Shown here piece after piece: positions 1 to 12,578 of a stretch of DNA of 64,000 bases. The DNA comes from Cavenderia fasciculata (taxonomy: Eukaryota; Evosea; Eumycetozoa; Acytosteliales; Cavenderiaceae): contig NW_004457718.1 of the NCBI RefSeq assembly GCF_000203815.1, positions 1 to 64,000 on the forward strand, given 5' to 3'. Both the position numbers and the translations under genes were made by a program. Each line of letters opens with the position of its first letter. Position 1 is the stretch's first letter. The notes below the pieces were generated by a model. It did not search any database. It saw only the letters and a list, made by a program, of their open reading frames with translations, and was not told the DNA's origin.

Positions 1-246
1 CTACCCTAACCCTAACCCTAACCCTAACCCCTAACCCTAACCCTAACCCTAACCCTAACCCTAACCCTAACCCCTAACCCTAACCCTAACCCTAACCCTA
101 ACCCTAACCCTAACCCTAACCCTAACCCTAACCCTAACCCTAACCCTAACCCTAACCCCTAACCCCCTAACCCTAACCCTAACCCTAACCCTAACCCTAA
201 CCCCTAACCCCTAACCCTAACCCTAACCCCTAACCCTAACCCTAAC
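1..246. repeat. Telomere repeat array, C3-4TAA
   Basis: The window begins with uninterrupted CCCTAA units mixed with CCCCTAA variants and stops abruptly near base 246. The C-rich strand reads inward from the left end, as expected for a genuine left chromosome end (TTAGGG-type on the other strand). The mixture of 3-C and 4-C units suggests slippage-prone telomerase or variant repeats. The unit type is that of many eukaryotes, but D. discoideum chromosomes lack such simple repeats, so this is a different dictyostelid lineage or relative. Confidence 0.97.
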
Positions 247-1392
247 ACATTGATTACAATCACCCCAATACACTAACACGAGTGATGTACATGAGTGTAG
301 TAATTGGGAATCGAACTCCTGACCAGTTAGGATTGAATCTAAAATACTTGAGTTAGTATGAGACAGTAGTAACTCTTGATGGTTTTAGATAAGAGAATAG
401 TATTTTTAAGTGATTATTTTAATGAAAGTAGTATAATAATGTGTATATCTATCGTAAATATCAGGAGTTATGTTTTAATTGGAAGTTCTAAAATTTAATT
501 TTTGTGAGGAAAATACTTGCTACTTTGAAATATTTTGATGATTTTTGAAGAATAATAATAAAACAAAAAAAAAAAAAATACCTACCTGTTTACCTACCTA
601 CCTAAAAATATTTTTCCTGGCCAAGATACGGGACAGACCTCCACGTTGAGCCCTAGCCCTCGCTCTATATTAATGCTCCGAATTTTGTTCGATCGAGTTC
701 GATCGAGTTCGACACTATTTATTTTTAGAGACGTTTGTTCGGTTCGCTGTTTGAGATCGAGGCGTTGTCTTGTCTGTTTGTTTGTTCGATGTTCGAATTA
801 ATCACCCCAACTAAGTGGTATAATAGGGGTTCGACATCACAAACATCGAACAAACCGAGTTCGACTCATGTTTGACTCAAAAATTTTTTTGTTTGTTTGT
901 TCGGTGTTCGAACTGGTTGCTCGGTTTACCCTGTTTGTTCGATCGCAAAACCTTTCAAAACAAGCCGAACAACGAACAGTTCGAGGCATCGAACAAAATT
1001 CGAGCATTAATAAATTTATTAAAAACAAACTGAGACAAAAAAGGTATCAAAACAACATTCAATATTTTTGGGATAAATACCATTGTTATTTGGTTCTTTT
1101 ACTATTGAACAAATTTCAAGTTATTTAATATGTTTTAGTAAAAGTTAAAAAATCAGAAGAGTTAATTAATATATTTCGAAAAAAAAAATTGGCAAAGTAT
1201 TTTCCTCTTTGGCCCTAATAAATTTGTGATAAAAATCGAATAAACTTATGAACAATGGTAGAATTTAAATTTAAAATGGACAGTGTTAAGCTACGAGATA
1301 ATTTCATCTTTTTGGAAAAAGAAAGTATAATGGATTCTGATGTTTTCCCAATTTTTGGTATTTTTGAACCTATTTTCTTTTTTTTTTATTTA
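247..1392. other. Subtelomeric non-coding region
   Basis: No convincing gene is seen. It holds a short stretch resembling a tRNA B box on the minus strand (about 307-326), a small TACC-type tandem run (about 583-606), a GC-richer patch (about 615-670) and the inverted-repeat element at 668-1012. The remaining 380 bases before the MON2 stop codon are plain AT-rich sequence. Small open frames here have no recognisable similarity. Confidence 0.6.
668..1012. mobile_element. Inverted-repeat (MITE-like) element
   Basis: The ends are inverted repeats of about 25-27 bases: the left arm TATTAATGCTCCGAATTTTG (668-687, continuing TTCGAT) matches the reverse complement of 986-1012 with a one-base gap. 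Inside are many TTCGA/GTTCG words and a nested inverted pair, GTTCGATGTT near 784 and AACATCGAAC near 841. It encodes no transposase. The structure fits a short non-autonomous DNA element or a degenerate hairpin. No clear target-site duplication could be assigned. Confidence 0.5.
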
Positions 1393-4300
1393 TTAATTAA
1401 TGTTTAAGAATTCTGTACCAATGATTGAAAATATTGACCGCAATAATTCTTTAATTTCCTTTTCAGATGTACAAATACAATCGCTAATGATACCAAACAG
1501 CTCCAAGAGATGAGGGCGTTTGCCACCCATTTCTATTATATTGTTGTTTGATTTTCCACCAATTTGTTGTTGATATATTCCTGGCTGTAATTGGAGATCT
1601 CTTATTTCTTTGAGAACAAAAGATACCTCTGAGAGTCTTGTTCTCGAGAGAGGGAATTGACCACTTTGTTTTTCGTCAACCACAAAGTGTTGGAGTACTT
1701 CACGACATCGTTTGAGAATAACGGGGAGTATGGTTTTTGCAATTTCGATGCTCTCTTGATTTGATGGATCGGCCTTTGAACAAATCGAAAACATGTTTTG
1801 ATAACATGATTGAGATAGCTTCTCTCGTCCAGTGTTGTATAGCATTGATCCTTCGTTTAGTATCTCCACCAAGCGATCACGAATAATGGAAACTCTTTCT
1901 ACATTTATTCCCGAGAATCCTACCATCTCGCTGGAAAGAGCATTGATAATGTCTATATCAAATTTATCCTCCTCTGATCGTTTCTCTGACGAGTTTGGTG
2001 TATTTTGAGCAGTTCTTTCATGTAGGATAAAGGTTTGAATTGAATCTATCAACTCTGTCCATATTATGTTTCTCTTTATAGAATTTAATAGTTGTGTATC
2101 TTGATTAATCGATAGTAAACCTTTTGGTAATATTTTAATTAAATTTGTTACAGATATCTAATAAAATAAAAAAATTAATATAATAAATTAAATATATATT
2201 TGTTTTTTCATACCTTCCAAATATTTGAATGATATTTTGTAAACTTTGTCAACATGGAAGCACCAAAAACCTTTAAAATATCTTCATAGATTGAAGCCCT
2301 CATTGTAGTGGTTGTTGTAGGGTGGAGGAAAAGCTCCGAAATGAGATCGATTGATTTTTCAGTCATTGGAGAATAATAGACCAAGTCTTTGGTAATTACA
2401 ACTGGTGGAAAAATGACAGAACAATTTGATGGTGAATATTCAAAATTTATACCAATCGATACATATTTTAACAACATTGTAATTAATATTGGGAATATAT
2501 CCTCTGATATTGGGGGCTAAAATAAAAAGTTTAATAAGTAATCTATTGTTTTTTTTTTTGTTTTTTTTTTTTATACTTACAAAAGTTTTTAATAATTGTA
2601 AGGTATGGATTTGTGGATTTGTTAATTCAGATAAACCCAAAGGATAAAGAATTTGGAGTACTCTGATAATTTGTCTACTATCCATTGCTGACTTTGTCTT
2701 GTTGTAAAAGTCGAGGAATACTTTGATATAGACAGAGAGAGATTTTGGAACGGGATTGGTTTGATCTGTTAATTTTACTGATAGTCTCAAAAGACAATCC
2801 CAAACTGACTCTGTGATTTCTGGATGTGAAATATCGGTAATGGGAGAATTTACAATTTCATGCAACGAGGAAATTGATGCCATTGATACCTCTTTGCTAG
2901 AAGATTTTGATTCAGTTTCTAATATATTTAATAACTTTTCCCATGCTTGTGTAAAGGTTGATAAAGTTCTCAATGTATCGAAAAAAGTTTTGAAAACTAT
3001 AACCATTCTTCCAATTGGTAATACTTGGGTTTCATCCCATTGTTTTTGTGCTGTATTTCTACTATGATGTACGAGTCTAAAAAAAAAAAAAAAAAGGAAA
3101 ATAAAATAATTAACTTTTTGATTCTTTTTGTTTTTTTTTCTTTCGTTTTTTACTTACAACATGACACCACCACCCAAATCTGAATCAATTCTTTCTTTAT
3201 CTGCTTGTTCAGAACATAATTTAACTTCATCAACCAATGGGAATAAAATCTAAAAAAATAAAAATAAAAATTAGCTCTTTTCCTTTTTTTTTTTTTTTTC
3301 TATACTCTCCATAATATTAAATCTATTAAATCCTTTTCTAATAAATGTAAAGATGTGGCCAAAGTTTGGAAAAGTGATACGATTACACCATTTCTGATGG
3401 CAGGGCGAGGATCAATGCATAGTACCTTCATTGAAGTAAACGCACACAACCACATTCTACTCATTAGGTTACGATCCTTGTCGAGAAAGTAAGGTGATGA
3501 AGAGGGGATTGTTAATCTAATTCTACCTGGTACCCTTGGAGGTAGGATAAAATCTGATTCTTGTTGTTGTTGTTGTTGAAGCAAATCCTTTTGTTGTTCC
3601 TCTTCTAGTTTGAACTTTGAATTTGACAATGCATTCTCGTTGGCCAAGAAATATGTCAAATCAGACAAGAGACCAGATGAGGCTGACAATGAAATATTGA
3701 TATCTGACTTTTGCGATACAAACGAGCAAACCACTTCAATAACCATTACCAAACAACTTGGCGAAAGATTTGAAAGGAATTCATTACATATCAACTTTAA
3801 ACTTTCAAATGCTATCGTTATATATTGTTTTTCATTATTATGTGCTACTCTTAATAATATTGATAATAATATTGGCCATGATGTTGTTAAAATCTATATA
3901 AAATAAAAATAAATAAAAACAATTGATTAAATTGTATTCTTCTTTTGTGATTAATATTTGGTTGTTTTTCATACTTGACCTGAAACTGATAAAATTTGAT
4001 GAATAGATTCCAAGATTCTTTCCTTTGTATCAACAAATGTAGAAAATGATATTTCTTCAATGGTTAAAAAAGAATTCTACTTGTAATTTTTCAACGTCCC
4101 AAGATCTAAATTTCTTTGGTGGGGTGCCAGAGTTGGTTCCTTCTGTTTTTTCTCCTCCTTCAATTCTACCACCATATTCATCAGCGCCAATATCGGTCAT
4201 TGGAAATGATGACAATGACAATGCATTCTTTATAATTTGAGTCAAAGAGTCGACTCCAAATGCTCTGACATAGGTATTCTTAAAGTTTACAGTTTCTATT

Positions 4301-7102
4301 AAATGATGTGATACCAATGGCCATAATTTGTCAATTCTTGATATATTTGATAATGATGCTTCTACCAATTTACTAATACTAAATAAATTTGTTGGCTAAA
4401 AATAAAAAAAAAAAAAAAAAACAAAATAAAAAAAATTAGAATTTAAAATATTATTATCCTCCAATTTCTTTTTCTCTTACCGAATTAACAAAAGAAGATT
4501 TTGATAAAGAATTTGTACAAAGTTTACTGAGTGCTTCAAATAAATAGTTTATCGATCTGTCATCTAGTTGATAACTTGATTTGAATAAACTATTCATAGC
4601 AGTCATTAATATTGGAATTTCACCTTGTCCGATGGGGCGAGGAGAGCTAGAAACACTGTTGCTTGAAATATTGTTGTTGCTGTTGCCAATATTGGTATTG
4701 TTATTGGGACGGTCATCTTGTTGAAGTGTTTGGTTCATAGTCTTTAATACTTTATCCCAAATCTCCAATGTCTCTAGAACCAATAGCCAAGTTTCATCTA
4801 GGACACCACCCATGCAATGAGCAATATTTAATAGTGTCTTTAGAGATAAAAAGTTTTTAATGGTTGGTTGGGCATAGAGAGTGTTGGTTCCGTTTGATGA
4901 TGCCTGTTGATCTCCATCGTCCTTGTTGGTTTCATCTTTTTCTTTATCCTTTTTTTCTGTCTCTTCCCTCGGCTCGCCACTACTACCATAGTAGGGACTA
5001 TTCAACGAAGTTGGCATCGCTGTTTTACAGAGACAAGTGAGGAGAGCATCACGTGGAGCACTGAGATGTAATTCACCACAGGTATTGGTAAATGATTGTA
5101 ACGATTTTAAAACAATTTGAATAAGAGTTTCATCATTGGCTTTACTCAACAACATTGAAATGGCACCCAATATGCTGACCCAACAGGAATTTGCCATTTG
5201 TGGAAAAATTTCATCTCTTTCTCCACTGAGCTCTGGATTATTAATCTCTGATACTGCATTTACTATACCAGTTATGCTTTCTGTACATATTGATATAATA
5301 TAATTGTCTTTAACTATTGGAGATTCATCTCTATTTAATAAATCCATCCTTTAAAAAAAGAAAATTAATATCAATTCATTTATCCTTTTTTTTTTTTGTT
5401 TTTTGTTTTTCTTACCAACGATTTTTTGAAGTATTAACCAAAACATAATGAGAAGAATCTAGATGATATAAATTTTGAACATATTTTCCAATACAACTTG
5501 CAAGATTTTCAAATATCTTGGCTGCATTGTTATCCTTGTCATAGTTTCTGAAAAAGAGCCTAAGTATTGCAGGATCTTCAGTATAGGTTTTCAATGACTC
5601 TAATGCCAAGACTTGCATCCAGATTGGATTATCGCTTTCCATCATACGAATCGTTTTGGTCAATAATACATCTGATTCTGTAACCATAATACTAGCATAT
5701 TTGGATATATATTGAGTAATCACTCTCATCAATCTAACTGTATGCCCAAAATCCATTTTGAATTTGAAACTTTTGATCAACAATGGACAAACTCGATCTT
5801 TTAATAGAAATTTAAATTCTTCCAACTTTAACAAAACACTGTTAGCAATTTATAAATAGATTTGTTTTTTTGTTTTACATACATGAATGAATAATTTTTG
5901 ATTGACCGAAATAATCATTTCAATTAATTCCAATCCAGTTGATCTAGCAATGGTAGTAGTTGGTGGTAACCAAGTTGGATTATCTCCACCTGTAATATGA
6001 CATAAATCTTCTAATAATAAATACGCGTCACGGGTACAAGGTTTCAAGCTTGAGGGCACTCCATTTTTATCATTTTGTAATTCAACTGCACTTGAGCTTT
6101 TTTTCATCAAAATGGGTGAATTTGTGGATGATGATGATGGATCGACAGAAACAGTATCTTGACTTGAACTTGTTTCATTGTTGGCTAGATTAATATTTGG
6201 TGAAATTGATTGTAATTGTGGTGATGAATCAGAAGGAGATGATGAAATACCCTTGTTACTACCAGATAAACTTGTTGAATCTGGCGGCAATTGATCTTGC
6301 AATTCATGACGAACACGATCAAAAATAATACGAATGATTTGGGGTAGTGTTGCATATGAAGTATGTTGAATGGAACTATTCTTTGACGAATGCAATCTAA
6401 AACATAATACCAAGCATTGTGCAAGTAAATCATCATGAATGTCATGAAGTGTAGTAATAAGAATGAGCAATCCTTGCAAAACTTTAAGTTGAACTTGTTC
6501 TTCTGATCCTACATCTACCAACATTGTCATCTTTGCCAATATTAATGGTAATGTTGACTTTTATAAGAGAGAGAGAGAAAAAGAGAGAGAAAAAGAAAAA
6601 TAAAAATAAATCAATAAATACAATGATTTATGTATGTTTCTTTTATACCTACTATTGAAACAACAGATTGACTGATAAGCTTTAATATTGATCCAATCGA
6701 AATTGAAATCATTTTTTGATTCTTTGTATCACATGCTAATAAGAATGGTTTTAATACATCTTCTGATTTTGATAATGCTATATAAAATATAAGAGAGAGA
6801 AATAGAAAGAGAAAGAGAGATGAAAGTAGTATAAAAGAGTAAAAATATTAGATTCAATTGATCAATATAGAGAGAGAGAGAAGAGAAGAGAACAAACCTT
6901 CTAATAATTTATCATGAGTTGATGATTGATCTTCAATATATTTCAACTTTAAGATACCACGTTCACTGGCCTCTTTAATTTGTGGAAATTTTGTTCTAGC
7001 TTCTTGTGATATTGATCTTAAGTCTGTTTGTAGAACTGCCATCAACCCAGACAACCCTTTTTGTTGAAGTGATTGGTTGGTTGGTGTTTGATTCCCACTC
7101 AT
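1393..7102 (-). CDS. mon2: MON2 homolog, Golgi/endosome trafficking scaffold
   Basis: Large scaffold related to Sec7-type Arf-GEFs but lacking the Sec7 domain; MON2 works with the flippase/DOPEY system in Golgi-endosome traffic. The N-terminal DCB region (GLSGLMAVLQTDLRSISQEA), the HUS-type block (TTLHDIHDDLLAQCLVLCFR; LLEDLCHITGGDNPTWLP; FKFLLKDRVCPLLIKSF) and the C-terminal HDS-like repeats match the family in order. I infer 11 exons: 7102-6898, 6777-6653, 6557-5883, 5825-5416, 5348-4481, 4395-3975, 3893-3306, 3249-3158, 3076-2581, 2516-2214 and 2157-1393. This gives about 1,648 residues, usual for MON2. Exon 6 stays open only if one T is dropped from a six-T run (4066-4071 on the + strand); beyond it the conserved family block resumes in the shifted frame. 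It is the most telomere-proximal gene and diverges from the CUE gene. Confidence 0.87.
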
Positions 7103-7543
7103 CTATTTATTACTTGTTGTTTGTTGTGTACTCTTTCACTGCTCTAATGAGAGTAACTCTAAAACAAAGTACACACCTGTGACTGTGCATAAGCTCTTTG
7201 ACCATGATTAATATATTTTTTAAAAAAAAAAACAAAAATGAAGTTCAAAAAAAAAAAAAAAATGGATAATTATTATTTTTTCAGATATATTTATGATTAA
7301 TAATATAATCACATATTGGATTCAATCCATCGAAATTTACGTATATTAAGAGATTATTTATCTTTTTGATAGATTTAATTTTTTTTAATTTCCTTTTTTC
7401 TTAGAAGGATTTTTTTGTTTGTTTTTTTATTTTTATTTTTATTTTTTCAAAAAGGGGGTCAATGATCATTCAAAAAGTCTCTACTTGACTCTAGTCATAT
7501 ATATATTTATATACAACCCTATCTCTCATTTCATTGTTTCATC
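7103..7543. promoter_or_regulatory. Divergent promoter, MON2 / CUE gene
   Basis: This 441-base spacer lies between two divergent starts. It is strongly AT-rich with oligo-A and oligo-T runs (about 7219-7262 and 7380-7450) and a TATATATA stretch near 7498-7512, about 35 bases before the CUE ATG. These are typical dictyostelid promoter features. No specific factor site is recognisable. Confidence 0.5.
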
Positions 7544-9051
7544 ATGGATGTAACAGAATCAACCAACACCGACGAAGAAACTTCTTCAAAGGAACAACAA
7601 CAGCCTATTTCACCACCAAAGACATCTCAGTTTGCCTTACCCTCTACCAATTATAATATCAATGATAACAGTAACAACAACAACAACAGCAATAGTAATG
7701 CTAATAACAACACCACCAATAATAGATATACACCATATCGTCAAGGTGATAACTTATCATTCAAGGATAGATTAGAATTGATAGAACAAGTTGTTTCAAT
7801 GTATCCTCTACTAGAAAAAGATAATATGGTCTACAGTATTTTGAATCGTAATAATTGGAGTGTTGAAAGAAGTCTAACTGAATTGCAAAAGAGACATGAT
7901 TACCAAGAAAAACTTGACCGAGAGAAAAAGAAACTATCACCAACAGGAGCAGCTACCTTGTCATCGTCGATTGTATTGGATACTAGTGGAGAAATGTCAG
8001 AGTCATCAATGACAAATGACGAGTCTCATGAAGAGGAAATGGAAGAGGAACCATCTGATGAATTTGAAGAAGAAGAAGAAGAAGAGATGGAGGGCAACGT
8101 CGACCCTCAACAACAATTCCCCAAGATTATAGAGGACATCCAGACACTAAAGGATATTTTTGGATCGGCCTACCACGATTTTGAATTAAAGGCATACTAT
8201 ATGATGTGTGGTGGAAATTTAGAGTTGATCATTGATCAGCTGGTCACTGAACAAAACAATATCGCCAAAAAGTCTAGTGCTGGAACCGGTGGCGGTGGTG
8301 TCGCTGGAGTGGTCGATCCACTCTTGAAAAATGACTCAAACGTTGTACAACCTACAGAGGTACGTCATCCCATCACCAGCAGACTGACAGAACAAGAAAA
8401 AAGACAACTACAACTCCAACTCATCCAAGAGCAAGAATCATTAGAGAAAAAATTTGAAGACAAAAAGAAACACGAAATTGCAAGCCATCCAAACAAAAAA
8501 TCATATTCCAAAGATGATATTTTAAAGGTAAATAGATTAGAAAAAGTTTAAATTAAATATACTGACTTGTAATTTTTTTTTAGGAATTAAAAGATTTATT
8601 CAAATCAACTGTTGAAGAGGGTGTCATTGAATGGGTTGCATACAATTGTCAATATGATCTTGGGGCTGCTGTCACTCAATTGGTAGATTTGAAACATAAC
8701 AACTTGATGAACAAGTCTGCATTGCCAACAATGTATCAACCTCATCTTGATCCTACTATTACAGCCAATCTTGCAAATGGATTTAATGCACTCAAAGGAA
8801 TCGCCACGCCCCAACAGACTGTCGATACGACCCAACCAACTCATCTTACCTCTCAAAACTCAAATGAATCAATGAGTTTTATCATTGACAAGGTGACAAC
8901 TCTTTCCTCTAATGATAAAGATAATGATAATAATAATAATAATAATAATAACAAGACTGTTTTTTCACCTTGGGGATCACCAACCTCTGAACAACAAACA
9001 ACTACTACTACAACTACCACCGCCAACAACCCAACAACACACCAACAATAA
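7544..9051 (+). CDS. CUE/UBA-like ubiquitin-binding protein
   Basis: Predicted 483-residue protein in two exons (7544-8527 and 8584-9051; donor AAG|GTAAAT, acceptor TTTTAG|GAA, phase 0). After an Asn/Gln-rich start come two CUE-like three-helix segments. One is around residues 72-115 (LIEQVVSMYPLLEKDNMVYS followed by an NNW..E.SL pattern); the other is around 190-240 (IEDIQTLKDIFGSAYHDFEL then GGNLELIIDQL). A third helical UBA-like segment follows the intron (FKSTVEEGVIEWVAYNCQYD then AAVTQL). Acidic and poly-Asn/Thr linkers separate them. CUE domains bind ubiquitin, so a role as a ubiquitin adaptor is inferred; no catalytic domain is visible. The C terminus is low complexity, and another frame remains open to 9103, so the exact end is uncertain. 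No specific ortholog is recognised. Confidence 0.72.
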
Positions 9052-9418
9052 TAATACTGTAAATTTCTCACCATCTTCCTTTTCATCTCCGGGGAATAAT
9101 TAATTGACCAAGTTTACAACAAGTTTGAAAAGGAATTTAGGTTGGAAAAAATTAGATCTTTTGCTTCAATAATAAAATTACTCTTCATTGGTTAATACCA
9201 ACCTGTAATGATGGATCAACACGAACCAACAAAGATTTAAACTATATAGACAATACGGAGCGATCTGAACCGAGTGATCTACTTCTGAGAGTCTTGCCTT
9301 GTTACTGGAAAGGTAAATTGAGAGAGGAAGGAAAAAAGTAGAAATCTGGAGAGGAATTGAGTAAATTAAGGTTGGTACATTTTTGACCTTGTATATTTTA
9401 ATATTTTATTGTAATTAT
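9052..9418. other. Convergent intergenic spacer
   Basis: This 367-base stretch separates the ends of the CUE gene (+) and ATP synthase beta (-). It is less AT-rich than most spacers here and holds a GA-rich patch (about 9310-9365). No ORF or RNA gene is supported; it probably contains both 3' untranslated regions. Confidence 0.5.
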
Positions 9419-11679
<2,261 letters not shown>

Positions 11680-12578
11680 ACTAAGATATATATATTAAAA
11701 AGATATTATATGAGAAAAAAAAAATGTTAGATTGCTGCAAATAAATGTTTGTAGGTAAGAGATTGATGAGGATCACCGTTTGCACCCACACAAAAAAAAA
11801 ATCATCAAAAAAAAAATAAAAAAAGGAAGAAAAAAAAAAAAAATGTGTCGCAATGGTGTGATCACTAACAAGTAGTTTTAGTGTTCATCAGATGCTACAA
11901 GCTATATATCGTTTCATTGCTATCATCAAATGGTTTCTGCTTTCATATGATGTTATTTCATGTGATGTTTTCCGTCTGTCACATATGTCAGTTGTTTAAA
12001 TAATCTTTAAATTCTTCTATTGCTTGCTGTGCTGTGCTGTGTGTGTGTGTGTGTGTTTGTGCGCGTGTGTTGAGATTTGTTGTTGTGTTGTTGTATAAGA
12101 CCATATAGTATATGGTTCAGGGGTTTAAAGATGATCAATCTCCTCTTGTTATTTGTTGGATGCACTTTACCTTTTTTGATATGATTATGTATTGAGAAAA
12201 AAAGAATGATATACTCATGACCCTGTCATAACACCCAACACGGCGAAGAGGAAAAAAAAATTGAAAAAAAATCAATTTTTTATTTTATTTTTTTCGATGA
12301 GACTCCTGGTCGTTTGTTAAATTTGGTGGACTCGCGAAGAAGAAGATCATACATGGATACAATGTTTTAAAAAGAAATTTCTAAATTTTTTTGATGAGAT
12401 TAGTCAATAAATAGATAATATATTTAATTAAACGAATTAATAGCAATTGATCAACTTTGTAAAACTACAAAATATTTAATTAAATAAATTTAATTCTTAG
12501 AAATCTTTATCAGATGTTGGGTGCCATTCATTTCAACGCATCGATTTTTTGTTGTTGAGCATACTACGACAAATAATA
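11680..12578. promoter_or_regulatory. Divergent intergenic region, ATP synthase beta / RAD54B-like
   Basis: This 899-base non-coding spacer lies between divergent genes. It contains oligo-A runs (11800-11840), a GT dinucleotide tract with embedded CTGTG repeats (about 12026-12070), and an AT-rich block before the RAD54B-like start. No ORF is supported. The strong promoter expected for ATP synthase beta should lie in the first few hundred bases, but no defined site is recognised. Confidence 0.5.

Noticed and set aside
300-335. tRNA-like B box on the minus strand (GAGTTCGATTCCC)
   Set aside because: The T-arm stem does not pair fully and no A box, anticodon arm or acceptor stem fits around it. 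At most a relic of a tRNA-derived element.
837-1128. Overlapping small ORFs in the subtelomeric element
   Set aside because: They lie inside the inverted-repeat element, are repetitive in TTCG words and show no family features.
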